Shown: positions 11,807-19,975 of the stretch, piece after piece | Layout: each line of letters opens with the position of its first letter | How positions within the stretch are numbered: position 1 is the stretch's first letter | Assembly (NCBI RefSeq): GCF_001042715.1 | Contig: NZ_CP009687.1 | Coordinates: forward strand, 1,169,418 to 1,233,417 | Source: Clostridium aceticum | GTDB taxonomy: Bacteria; Bacillota; Clostridia; Peptostreptococcales; Natronincolaceae | Reading direction: 5' to 3' | Length of the DNA stretch: 64,000 bases | The notes under the pieces: model-generated | Seen by the model: only the letters and a program-made list of their open reading frames with translations | The model's database searches: none | What the model was told of the DNA's origin: nothing | Program-made: the position numbers and the translations under genes

Positions 11807-13065
11807 AGACGATAGTATTGCTTTTGGATGGTTTAGGAGATAGACCTCAAAAAGAACTAAATGGAAAAACCCCTCTTGAGGCTGCAAATACACCTAATTT
11901 AGATATATTATGTCAACAGGCTGAAACAGGAATGATGATACCTTGGCGGCAGGGGGTTCCATTAGGAACTGAAGTTGCACATTTTATTCTCTTTGGATAT
12001 GAGATAAAGGATTTTCCAGGTAGGGGGATTATTAATGCTCTATCTAGAAATTTTTTTTTAGAGGAAGATGCTGTCTATATGGTAACTTCCTGGGCCTATG
12101 TTGAAGAAAAAGAAGGACTGTTTATTAAGGAGAGATGGACGAAGGATATATCCCTAGAAGAAATAATGGCATTAAAGGAAGTTTTGCCAAGGGAAATAGA
12201 AGGTGTTACCCTCCAATGGGACTATTCTATCGGACCCCATGGGGTATTGAAGCTGAAGGGGGATAGTATCAGCAGTGAAATTTCTGACAGTGATCCCTTC
12301 TATGATCAAGGGTATGTCATGGCGATAGAAGCCTTTGAGACAAATGCCAGTAATGCTGAACACACAGCCAAGGTTTTAAATAGGTATTTAAGGGAGAGTT
12401 ATGCCTACCTTAAGCACCATCCCATCAACCTTGATAGAGTACATAAGGGAAAGCAACCAGCCAACTTTCTTCTAACGAAGTGGGCAGGGCGAAAGCCTAA
12501 CTTAAGACCTTTTGAGGAAAAACATGGCATGGAGGGTTGTATTGTTGGTTCTAGTCAACTAATGCTAGGGATTTCAAAGCTACTAGGAATGGATTATATA
12601 AACTATAAAGATCTTAAAGAGGGTGTAGATTTAGCCCTAAATAGTGACTATGAATTCATTCATCTTCATACGAAGACACCGGACGAGGCAGCCCACACAA
12701 AAAATCCCCACAATAAAGTGAAGGTACTAGAAGAAATTGATGGTTACTTAAAGCCATTAGTTGATGCTGCATTAAAGGAAGACCTTCTTTTAGTCGTCAC
12801 TGGTGACCATACCACCCCTAGTTCTGGAGAAATGATTCATTCTGGAGAGTCTTTGCCAATTATGTTTATTGGGAAAAATGTGAGAGTGGACGATGTGAAG
12901 ACCTTTGGAGAAAGAAGCTGTTCAAAGGGAAGTATTCGTATGGAGGGGTGTGATCTTATACAAATGATTTTAAATCTTACGGAAAGAGCACTTTTTTATA
13001 ATTTCCGACCGGGAGCTAGAAGATTGAATCATATACCTAAGACAATAAAAAAATTAAAGTTATAG
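11800..13065 (+). CDS. ApgM-like phosphomutase / alkaline phosphatase superfamily protein
   Basis: The protein has 421 aa, about the length of archaeal-type cofactor-independent phosphoglycerate mutase (ApgM). The N-terminus LLLDGLGDRP and TPLEAANTPNLD are typical of the family, as are the metal-binding HLHTKTPDEAAH near residue 288 and TGDHTTP near residue 325. The nucleophile segment, usually G-S-(D/E)-x-A-H, reads GTEVAH at residues 56-61, so Thr57 replaces the usual Ser. That suggests a changed or slower activity, or a phosphatase or nucleotide-related role. It is coupled to the PP-loop gene, which does not fit glycolysis. Glycolytic mutase activity is possible but not the favoured reading. 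Confidence 0.75.
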   Translation: MVKTIVLLLDGLGDRPQKELNGKTPLEAANTPNLDILCQQAETGMMIPWRQGVPLGTEVAHFILFGYEIKDFPGRGIINALSRNFFLEEDAVYMVTSWAYVEEKEGLFIKERWTKDISLEEIMALKEVLPREIEGVTLQWDYSIGPHGVLKLKGDSISSEISDSDPFYDQGYVMAIEAFETNASNAEHTAKVLNRYLRESYAYLKHHPINLDRVHKGKQPANFLLTKWAGRKPNLRPFEEKHGMEGCIVGSSQLMLGISKLLGMDYINYKDLKEGVDLALNSDYEFIHLHTKTPDEAAHTKNPHNKVKVLEEIDGYLKPLVDAALKEDLLLVVTGDHTTPSSGEMIHSGESLPIMFIGKNVRVDDVKTFGERSCSKGSIRMEGCDLIQMILNLTERALFYNFRPGARRLNHIPKTIKKLKL

Positions 13066-13081
13066 TTATCTTAAATAATAA

Positions 13082-13118
13082 ACCCCCACCTACTACAGGA
13101 GGGGATTTTCTTTTATGA
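13082..13118. terminator. Terminator between convergent genes
   Basis: A stem CCCCCACCT / AGGAGGGG is followed by ATTTTCTTTT and serves the upstream + strand gene. The - strand gene ends inside or just beside it. Confidence 0.6.
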
Positions 13119-13763
13119 AATTATCATCGATAGAGAATCTTGTTTTACGATGGATTGAAAAGTATTGTTTCTATAAATTATAGGAGATACCTCCCTAGAC
13201 ACAATAGCCTGTATCAAATCCTTCTCATCCCTAATGCCATCAGGAAACAAAGTGGCACACTGTCCTATTTGATGAATATGGTGGGCATCGCTTCCTCCTA
13301 AGGCAGGTAGGTTAAGCTCTTGGGCAAGATAATATGCTAAGGTATTATACTGGGACTTGGTAGTACCGTTAAAGGCTTCAATTCCTCGAAAACCTCGTAA
13401 ACTTCTATTGTAATTTCCCGTGGCTCTGTTGCTTGGTCTAAAAGGATGGGCACTAATGGCTACTCCTTTACTTTTTTCCACCAATTTCAGCAATTCATCA
13501 GCATGAAGCTTTTCTTTTGGGAGGTGATCTAGTCCAAAGACCAACATATCACCTTCATAGGTTAAAATCTCTGCCCCAACAATTATTAAAAAATCTCGTT
13601 TTTTAGCTATATTATGGGCTTTATCCATTAAATCATTACTATCATGATCTGTAATACATATGCCGTCAAGGCCCATCTCTTTAGCCCTGTCTATTATTTC
13701 ATCTAGAGCAATATGACTATCATTAGAATAGGTTTTTTCATGTATATGGATATCAATAAACAT
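13113..13763 (-). CDS. PHP-domain metal-dependent phosphoesterase
   Basis: The protein has 216 aa. PHP motifs appear in order: DIHIHEKTYSNDS (residues 4-16, motif I HxH), ITDHDS (about 37-42, motif II), GAEILT (motif III region), SAHPFRP (motif IV) and GGSDAHHIHQIG (about 158-169). These residues bind two or three metals and hydrolyse phosphoesters; relatives act on 3',5'-nucleoside phosphates or histidinol phosphate. It is a lone gene, converging on the ApgM-like gene. The exact substrate cannot be read from sequence. GGGGTTGA precedes the ATG on the minus strand. Confidence 0.85.
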   Translation of the reverse strand: MFIDIHIHEKTYSNDSHIALDEIIDRAKEMGLDGICITDHDSNDLMDKAHNIAKKRDFLIIVGAEILTYEGDMLVFGLDHLPKEKLHADELLKLVEKSKGVAISAHPFRPSNRATGNYNRSLRGFRGIEAFNGTTKSQYNTLAYYLAQELNLPALGGSDAHHIHQIGQCATLFPDGIRDEKDLIQAIVSREVSPIIYRNNTFQSIVKQDSLSMIIS

Positions 13764-14148
13764 AGCTTCAACCCCAGTTTAAGTTATTGTTTGTATATAT
13801 TTTATTGTATTGCATTATTATTGTACTTTGTTTTATTAAAATTTGCTAATTGAAATCTTTTATATAATATATTTTTTTGATTTGATTTTTCTATAGGACT
13901 ATTTAATATTTTTCTAATAGTTCTTATGGTATAATACACAAGGAAAATCGTCATAATGATCTATGGCATTGAAGCAGTTTAGGCTACCTTTTTTTATTGT
14001 TTAATAGTAGCGATTTTAGAGATAGATTTATAGGATCTTTCAAAAGCCCAGGATAGTTTTGGATATCCTTATTTTGTATAGTATTGAAAATAAATCCCTG
14101 TAAATAATAATGGCTAAGGAACAAATATTTATTAATGAGGTGAATTAC
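13764..14148. other. Intergenic region with a possible promoter
   Basis: It is very AT-rich. An extended -10 (TGGTATAAT, about 13927-13935) without a clear -35 could start transcription towards the spore-protein-like gene. I see no gene. Confidence 0.4.
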
Positions 14149-14346
14149 TTGAATAAAAAAAAGTTATTAGATCCTAAAGCGGCAAAAGCTATAGAAGAGT
14201 TTAATGCAGAAATGGGTACTGAAATAGGACATGTAGATAAATCTCAGGATGGTGATTTTATATATGTACATAGTGGAGATCCCATCTCTAGAGAAATAAT
14301 CGAGGAAGCAGAAAGACAATTTGCCAACAGAAACAAGGAAGAGTAG
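14149..14346 (+). CDS. Small acid-soluble spore protein-like, 65 aa
   Basis: The preferred start is TTG at 14149, because GAGGTGA lies five bases upstream (14137-14143). An ATG at 14110 in the same frame has no binding site. The product begins MNKKKLLDPKAAKAIEEFNAEMG. Its size and the pattern A..A.EEFN.EMG.EIG ... S.EIIEEAERQ recall the alpha/beta-type SASP layout, although the middle segment differs from the usual GxLTSRxNG block. SASPs coat spore DNA. It could instead be a divergent small DNA-binding protein. A strong terminator follows directly. Confidence 0.55.
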   Translation: MNKKKLLDPKAAKAIEEFNAEMGTEIGHVDKSQDGDFIYVHSGDPISREIIEEAERQFANRNKEE

Positions 14347-14368
14347 AATTTCTACTCTTTTTTATTTT
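14339..14368 (+). terminator. Terminator after the spore-protein-like gene
   Basis: A stem AAGAGTAGAAA-type (AAGAGTAGAA / TTCTACTCTT) is followed by TTTTATTTT; it overlaps the stop codon. Confidence 0.85.
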
Positions 14369-14927
14369 GGCACGAATATTGCTATAAAGTAATATGAAGC
14401 ACTATTAAACTATATCCTATTTTTTATTTTATCAAATAAAAGAAAAAACACAGAATATGATGGGTAAATATTTTTTAACTTTATTATTGGATTCTCAATC
14501 AAGTGTTTATCGTTGAATTCTTTATAACCAATCCTATGGTTTTTAGGTGTAGCTTATGGTACATCTATTAGTTTTGGAATTATTTAATTATTATTGGAGT
14601 AGTTATGATACTAAACAAAAAGTATCATAACCTACAGTCATGTGTAGGAAGTAATACTATTGTTAATACACAACTGGATTGGAGGTGTATTGCTATTACC
14701 TTAGGAGCTATAATTATATCTATAGTTTTCTATTACTTTATTCATAGTATTTAGCCTATAAAATCTTATGTATTGGTGAATAATTAGATATGTTGATTGT
14801 ACAGTATATGAGGAAAATAAAGTTCTTCAATAATAGATAGCTGTTTTACCTGAAGACAGAAATGGTATAAATGGTATAATGGTATAAATAGTACAGAAAT
14901 GAAAATGGATAAAATGAGGTGAGTTAT
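14369..14927. other. Intergenic region with remnants of a small membrane-protein gene
   Basis: No full gene is present. A 49-codon frame at 14605-14754 has TTGGAG upstream and ends in a hydrophobic helix (ITLGAIIISIVFYYF). The preceding 150 nt contains further hydrophobic but stop-interrupted translation (WFLGVAYGTSISFGII). Together they look like a decayed small membrane protein; the family is not recognised. Confidence 0.35.
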
Positions 14928-15491
14928 TTGAATTATGAACAAAGATTATTTTTAAAAAACTTTATTCAACAGCCTAGTATAGTAGGTTCGTTAGTACCAA
15001 GTTCAAAGTATTTATGTCTTAGTATGCTGAAACATATTAATTTTGAAAGCTGTAAATGTATTGTGGAGTACGGAGCCGGAACGGGTATATTTACAAAACA
15101 AATAGTTAGTAAAAAGAAAAAAGATACTACGTTTATATCCTTCGAATTGAATAAGAATTTGTTTGACATAGTAAAAACCCTACATGATCCTGAGAATAAT
15201 GTTTATATAATAAACGATTCTGCTGAGAATTTGATAAATTACTTAGTGAAGCAAGGTATTGGAGAAGTGGACTTTGTTATCTCTGGCTTACCCTTTGCAG
15301 TTTTATCCAAGGAGGTAAGTCAGAAGATACTTACTAATACTTACCAAACACTTAGTGAGAGAGGGAAATTTGTAACGTTCCAATACTCATTACAGTTCCT
15401 AAACATTTTAAAAGGGGTGTTTCCAGAAGTTAAGCTAGGAATTCAACTATTCAACATACCTCCAGCTTTTATTTATCAGTGTAAAAAATAA
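14928..15491 (+). CDS. SAM-dependent methyltransferase, PmtA/KsgA-like
   Basis: A TTG start at 14928 has GAGGTGA (14916-14922) at five-base spacing; a GTG nine bases earlier overlaps that site and is less likely. The product is 187 aa. The opening FLKNFIQQPSIVGSLVPSS is typical of phospholipid N-methyltransferase and rRNA-dimethylase-like proteins. VEYGAGTGIFT is the SAM-binding motif I, the acidic FELN closes strand beta-2, and SGLPFAVLS stands at motif IV. Likely substrates are membrane phosphatidylethanolamine or a related amine lipid; a nucleic-acid target is not excluded. Confidence 0.75.
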   Translation: MNYEQRLFLKNFIQQPSIVGSLVPSSKYLCLSMLKHINFESCKCIVEYGAGTGIFTKQIVSKKKKDTTFISFELNKNLFDIVKTLHDPENNVYIINDSAENLINYLVKQGIGEVDFVISGLPFAVLSKEVSQKILTNTYQTLSERGKFVTFQYSLQFLNILKGVFPEVKLGIQLFNIPPAFIYQCKK

Positions 15492-15540
15492 CTTTTAACC
15501 TTACTATAATTTGTGACAAGTGAAACACACATAATTAAAG

Positions 15541-15576
15541 TTAAATTTTAATATACACGGTCTATGGTTTCGCTCA
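15541..15576. repeat. Partial inverted-repeat element, family B
   Basis: AAATTTTAATATACACGG, TCTATGG and TTTCGC match one half of the family-B elements at 25022-25096 and 62256-62328. The other half is missing. Confidence 0.55.
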
Positions 15577-15732
15577 TTCTTTTAATTAAGAAATAAATTA
15601 AAAGAATATTCCAAAAACAGGAAGTTTAGCCAAAAAAAATTCTTTAATTAATTTATAGTTTAAGGAAGGTATTATATGGTCAGGTGTAGAATTTTATAAA
15701 TATTCAAAAAAATGAGGAATGGGGGGATGGAA

Positions 15733-16068
15733 ATGCAAATCAATCAAATAGCAGCACAAATACCACCAGATGTTTTAGAAGAACTAAAAAAATATGAATA
15801 TAGCTATATTAAAGATACTGAATGTACCAGTTGCCAATACACAGGAGTAATGGGTTTGAAACGAAAAGTTTCCGCTTGCAAACCTATAACAATTTGGATT
15901 GCTACAATCATTGGAGCGCTTATGATCATTGCTTTTTTGAATACTCCTATAGGTATCATTATTTTTTGTGTATATGGAGTAATATTTACAGAAATGTTAG
16001 CACACTTTACAAGGTTTCAAATAGTATGCCCAAAATGTGATGCTGAACAAGTGGTTAAGCCTAGCTAG
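15733..16068 (+). CDS. Small membrane protein with two zinc-ribbon half-sites
   Basis: The start at 15733 has GGGGGG six bases before it; in-frame ATGs at 15712 and 15727 lack good spacing. The product is 111 aa. A cytoplasmic-looking N-terminus carries CTSCQYTG, followed by two adjacent transmembrane helices (PITIWIATIIGALMIIAFL and IGIIIFCVYGVIFTEML), and the C-terminus carries CPKCDAEQ. The two CxxC pairs could form one zinc ribbon when the hairpin brings the ends together. Function is unknown. A terminator follows at 16144. Confidence 0.65.
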   Translation: MQINQIAAQIPPDVLEELKKYEYSYIKDTECTSCQYTGVMGLKRKVSACKPITIWIATIIGALMIIAFLNTPIGIIIFCVYGVIFTEMLAHFTRFQIVCPKCDAEQVVKPS

Positions 16069-16088
16069 ATATGTAATATAAAAAATAG

Positions 16089-16140
16089 ATATATAAGTTG
16101 TAGTAATTAAGTTGTAAAAGTTTTACGGCAACTTATATAT
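16089..16140. repeat. Small inverted-repeat element, family C (intact)
   Basis: The termini ATATAAGTTG and CAACTTATAT are exact inverted repeats about 30 nt apart. The inside (TTGTAAAAGTTTTACGG) matches, in reverse complement, the two halves flanking the nested insertion at 34175-34310. Confidence 0.65.
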
Positions 16141-16142
16141 TG

Positions 16143-16184
16143 AAAAAGAATGGATAAAAATCATATCCATTCTTTTTTCTTTTT
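16143..16184 (+). terminator. Terminator
   Basis: A stem AAAGAATGGATA / TATCCATTCTTT is followed by TTTCTTTTTT. It ends the small membrane-protein transcript. Confidence 0.85.
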
Positions 16185-16189
16185 TGTGC

Positions 16190-16420
16190 AACAGGCGGTC
16201 GCATACTCATAGGCCATAGCCTATGGAATTTTAGGTATTAAGAACAGCGATAACGTTACTACGTATAGTAAAAATGAATCGGGAGTGTGAAAACTTAAAA
16301 ATTCTCGAAGATGAAAGACCTTCCCTAAAGGTGCCGATACAACCTAGAAGTCTAGGATAGAGCAACATCTAATACTGCAATCGGTTGCTTTCGATAAATT
16401 TGTGAAAAAAGTCATTTGCT
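16190..16420. other. Structured non-coding stretch upstream of the TRAP promoter
   Basis: Without any open frame, this block is more GC-rich than its surroundings and contains tight hairpins: CATAGG/CCTATG near 16210, CCTAG-AAGT-CTAGG near 16345 and GCAA-TCGG-TTGC near 16377. It resembles an RNA-coding remnant or the 3' end of a lost transposon. I recognise no RNA family. Confidence 0.35.
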
Positions 16421-16422
16421 TG

Positions 16423-16451
16423 TTGACACTATATAATACAACATGTATAAT
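16423..16451 (+). promoter_or_regulatory. Promoter of the TRAP/LarA/AcnX unit
   Basis: A perfect TTGACA (16423-16428) and TATAAT (16446-16451) have 17-nt spacing. The -10 region TGTATAATACCTAT nearly matches TGTATAATTACTAT at the promoter of the GntR gene (24052-24065), which suggests a shared operator. The leader before dctP is about 240 nt. Confidence 0.8.
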
Positions 16452-16698
16452 ACCTATATACATCTAATATTCAGATATATCTGTTTTTTCAGACAGGATT
16501 TTCTTTAGTGTACACTATGCTATGTTTTATTTGAAACTCAGTGATTTCAAGTTGTTTATGATTTTAATTATTAAATCAAAATAGATATTTCCAATATAAT
16601 TTCTATGTTTATCTATTTTATTTGGAGGTGGAGCCTTTATTGATTATTAAGAAAATTAAGTTTTAAAAATAAAATTTATAAAAAATGGGGGTATTAAA

Positions 16699-17739
16699 AT
16701 GAAAAAGTTAGTAAGTATATTGTTGGTATTGGTAGTATTATTAGTTGCTGCAACAGGATGCAGCAATAATTCTACAACTGATACATCCAACAGCGGAGAT
16801 ACAAGTGCAGAAGGAAGCAAAGATCCAATTATAATTAAATATGGTTTGATCGCACCAGAGTCCCATTCACAAACTCAAGCAGCTATTAAATTTGGAGAAT
16901 ACATAGAAAAAGAATCCCAGGGAGAACTGAAGTTAGAAGTGTATCCCAATGCTTTACTAGGTGGAGATGTCCAGTTGACAGAGGCGGTAGCTTTAGGAAC
17001 GATTCAAATGGCACTACCTGCAACTTCTACATTGGTTATGTACTCTCCTATGTTTGGTGCATTGGACATGCCATTTATGTTTTCAGATACTGAAAAAGCA
17101 TTTGAGGCACTTGAAGGAGAAGTTGGTCAATTGTTAAATAAGGAACTTGAAAGAGTTGGAATCAAAAACGCAGGATATAGTTTTAATGGTGTGAGAAATA
17201 TAACAAACAATGTAAGACCTATCACAGAACCAGATGACCTGAGGGGTGTAAAAATGAGGGTTATGGAAAGTCCAATATTTATAGATATGTTTACTTTACT
17301 AGGAACCAATCCTACGCCTATAAGTTTCGGAGAACTATTTACAGCATTGCAACAAAAAACTGTTGATGGACAAGAAAATGCTGCATCTTTGGTATATGAT
17401 TCTAGATTTCAAGAGGTGCAAAGCTATATGAGTCTGACGAAACACGTTTATGGTTTCTGTGCAAATATAATAAATAAAGATTTTTATAACGGATTATCAG
17501 ATGAGCATAAAGCAATTATTGACGAGGGTGCTAAGATATGGTTGGTTGATTGGCAGATAGCGGAAGAAGATGGTAATGATGCTAACTACATTCAGAAGTT
17601 AATAGATGATGGCATGGAGATTAATGAAATTTCTGAAGAAAATCATAAAAAGTTTGCGGATGCTGTAGCACCGATGTATGAAAAGTATAGAGACCAAATG
17701 GGTGATGAAATATTTAATTTATTAGAAGAGTATAGATAG
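16699..17739 (+). CDS. dctP: TRAP transporter solute-binding lipoprotein (DctP family)
   Basis: The protein has 346 aa. A lipoprotein signal (MKKLVSILLV to the lipobox AATGC, Cys21) anchors it outside the membrane; a Ser/Thr/Asn-rich linker follows. The DctP fold is recognisable from IIKYGLIAPESH, GVRNITNNVRPI, the conserved substrate-carboxylate Arg region (GVKMRVMESP) and PTPISFGELFTALQQKTVDGQEN. It captures an organic acid and passes it to the DctQ and DctM subunits encoded at 18142-19946. Adjacent LarA-like and aconitase X genes suggest a hydroxy acid or hydroxyproline-like ligand; this is inference. Confidence 0.92.
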   Translation: MKKLVSILLVLVVLLVAATGCSNNSTTDTSNSGDTSAEGSKDPIIIKYGLIAPESHSQTQAAIKFGEYIEKESQGELKLEVYPNALLGGDVQLTEAVALGTIQMALPATSTLVMYSPMFGALDMPFMFSDTEKAFEALEGEVGQLLNKELERVGIKNAGYSFNGVRNITNNVRPITEPDDLRGVKMRVMESPIFIDMFTLLGTNPTPISFGELFTALQQKTVDGQENAASLVYDSRFQEVQSYMSLTKHVYGFCANIINKDFYNGLSDEHKAIIDEGAKIWLVDWQIAEEDGNDANYIQKLIDDGMEINEISEENHKKFADAVAPMYEKYRDQMGDEIFNLLEEYR

Positions 17740-18141
17740 AAATTTAATTAACATAGACTGAACTTAAAAGAAGTTGTAAGCAGATTTGCATCTTGATTGT
17801 TTTTTATATAGGCATAGATGTGTGGAGAAGCCTATAAATAGATTGTCATGTATTCCCCCCCGGAACTTAGATAAGAGATAGTTTAAAGTTTATAGCTTAA
17901 TAAGGTGCATAAATGTAAGCTTCATACAATGTTCTTTTAAGGTACTTGTTTTCCCTTTTGGGTTTGCCTCAGTGATAGTATTAAAGCTCAAAAGGGAAAA
18001 ACACTTTTCATTACTTGTATAAACTACAGTATTAAGTTTGGAGATGCTTTGAAGATTGTGTAAAATACAGTAATGTTAAAATTAAAGTGCAAAAAATACA
18101 TAAAATTTTAACAAAACTTTAATTATTGAGAAGGTGAGTAT
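17740..18141. other. dctP-dctQ spacer with a long-loop hairpin
   Basis: A perfect 12-bp stem (17949-17960 TTTTCCCTTTTG with 17989-18000) has a 28-nt loop and no run of Ts after it. It probably stabilises dctP mRNA or partly attenuates read-through, giving more binding protein than membrane subunits. No gene is seen. Confidence 0.55.
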
Positions 18142-18654
18142 ATGAAAAATATTCTTGAAAAAATAATAAACTTTTATAATAAGGCAGAAGAGTACATATT
18201 GGTTGTAAGTCTAGCTTTTACAGTAATATTAGTATTTATTCAAGTTGTTATGAGATATATATTTAATCAATCTCTTTCATGGAGTGAAGAATTATGTAGA
18301 TATATTTTTGTTTGGCAAGTTTGGCTAGGTGCTAGTTTGGGATTTAGGACCAATAACCATATTGCTATTGAGATGATCTATGATAAGTTGAAGGGTAAAA
18401 GTAAGATTATATATAGTTTAGTAAGCAATAGTATTACGTTAGCTTTTAATATATTTCTAGTTAGGTATGGGTTTCAGTTAGTAGAAACGATGATTACTAG
18501 AGGCACAGTTTCCTCAGGAATGAGAATGCCTTTATATATTGTGTATCTAAGTGTTCCGGTAAGCTCTTTAGCCATAGTATTTAGAATAATTGGAAAGATG
18601 TATAATGATGCTAAAGGATTCATACCAATAAAATCTGAAGGGAGTAAAGTTTAA
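18142..18654 (+). CDS. dctQ: TRAP transporter small permease (DctQ family)
   Basis: The protein has 170 aa with four predicted membrane helices, the usual DctQ layout. The family motif lies in helix 2 and the following loop: NQSLSWSEELCRYIFVWQVWLGASLGFRTNNH contains the typical WSEE...R..F.W....G. GAAGGTGAG precedes the ATG. The last base of the stop is shared with the dctM start, so the two are coupled. Confidence 0.9.
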   Translation: MKNILEKIINFYNKAEEYILVVSLAFTVILVFIQVVMRYIFNQSLSWSEELCRYIFVWQVWLGASLGFRTNNHIAIEMIYDKLKGKSKIIYSLVSNSITLAFNIFLVRYGFQLVETMITRGTVSSGMRMPLYIVYLSVPVSSLAIVFRIIGKMYNDAKGFIPIKSEGSKV

Positions 18655-19946
18655 TGGAAGCTACTATATTTTTATTTTCTTCATTTTTTATTTTATTATT
18701 TTTAGCGATACCGATAGGATATGCCATTGGTGTTGCTACGTTATTAACTATGATGAATTTTTCAAACATCCCATTAATAATGATTAGCCAAAATGCCGTA
18801 AGTGGGATTGACTCATTTCCTTTGATGGCAATACCCTTCTTTATTTTTGCTGGAAATATAATGAGTACAGGTGGGGTTGCAAAGCGTCTTATAGAGTTTT
18901 TTAACTTATTATTGAGAAAAAGAACCGGTGCTTTAGGAATGGTAACAATCGTGGCTTGTATGTTCTTTGCAGCTATTTCTGGTTCAGCGATGGCGACTAC
19001 AGCAGCAATCGGGGGTTTTATGATACCCGAAATGGAAAAAAGAGGTTATAGTAAAGCCTACAGTGCTTCTTTGGCTGCAGCAGCCGGTACGATAGGTGTC
19101 ATTATTCCTCCGAGTATACCTTTTGTATTATATGGTGTTGTTACAGGAAATTCCATTAGCGATCTGTTCATAGCGGGGATGATACCAGGAATATTAATGG
19201 GTTTAGCACTAATGACTGTTAATTATGTTGTATCTAAGAAAAATGGCAATCTAGGAGATAAAAATGCACCGTCTTTATCCCTAAAAGAATTCTTAAAAGC
19301 TTTTAATGATGCAATATGGGCCATTCTAACCCCTGTAATTATCTTAGGAGGAATTTATGGAGGAGTTTTTACACCAACAGAAGCAGCTGTTGTAGCATGT
19401 GTATATGCAACTATTGTCAGCGTTGTTATATATAAAGAGTTAACGTTTAAACAACTCTACAAAACTTTATTCACCAGTATGGAAGTCAATGGTACTACTG
19501 TATTTATGGTGGGGCTTTCAACTGTATTCGCAACCTTTTTAACCATGGAACAAATACCAGCGATGTTAGCTGAGGCAATCCTCAATCTTACATCCAATAA
19601 AATAATTGTACTATTATTAATAAATATTTTGCTATTAGTGGTAGGGTGTTTTATCGATAATATACCTGCTACGATAATATTAGCACCAATATTATTGCCA
19701 GTAGTAAGGCAGCTAGGCATGAGTGCTACACAATTCGGGGTTATGTTGACTTTGAACTTAGCCATTGGATTTGTAACCCCCCCTTATGGAATCAACCTAT
19801 TTGTAGCTCAAGCTGTAGCTGGTGTGAAAATGGAACAAATGGTTAAATACATCAAGTGGCTAATCCTAGCATTATTTATTGTATTAGTGCTTACTACGTA
19901 TTTTGAACCAACAACTATGTTTTTAGTAAAACTTTTTAAAGGTTAA
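18654..19946 (+). CDS. dctM: TRAP transporter large permease (DctM family)
   Basis: The protein has 430 aa and is hydrophobic throughout, with about twelve helices. DctM signatures are visible: FPLMAIPFFIFAGNIM, SGSAMATTAAIGGFMIPEM, AAAGTIGVIIPPSIPF, VFTPTEAAVVA and GFVTPPYGINLF. It forms the sodium-driven channel with DctQ. The next gene begins 29 nt later, so the transporter and the enzymes downstream are probably one transcript. Confidence 0.93.
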   Translation: MEATIFLFSSFFILLFLAIPIGYAIGVATLLTMMNFSNIPLIMISQNAVSGIDSFPLMAIPFFIFAGNIMSTGGVAKRLIEFFNLLLRKRTGALGMVTIVACMFFAAISGSAMATTAAIGGFMIPEMEKRGYSKAYSASLAAAAGTIGVIIPPSIPFVLYGVVTGNSISDLFIAGMIPGILMGLALMTVNYVVSKKNGNLGDKNAPSLSLKEFLKAFNDAIWAILTPVIILGGIYGGVFTPTEAAVVACVYATIVSVVIYKELTFKQLYKTLFTSMEVNGTTVFMVGLSTVFATFLTMEQIPAMLAEAILNLTSNKIIVLLLINILLLVVGCFIDNIPATIILAPILLPVVRQLGMSATQFGVMLTLNLAIGFVTPPYGINLFVAQAVAGVKMEQMVKYIKWLILALFIVLVLTTYFEPTTMFLVKLFKG

Positions 19947-19975
19947 GTGTTTCACTATAGAATGGAGCTGATAAA

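Noticed and set aside
15822-16040. A second 72-codon frame inside the small membrane-protein gene
   Set aside because: It is a frame shadow; the other frame has the zinc motifs, helices and a better binding site.
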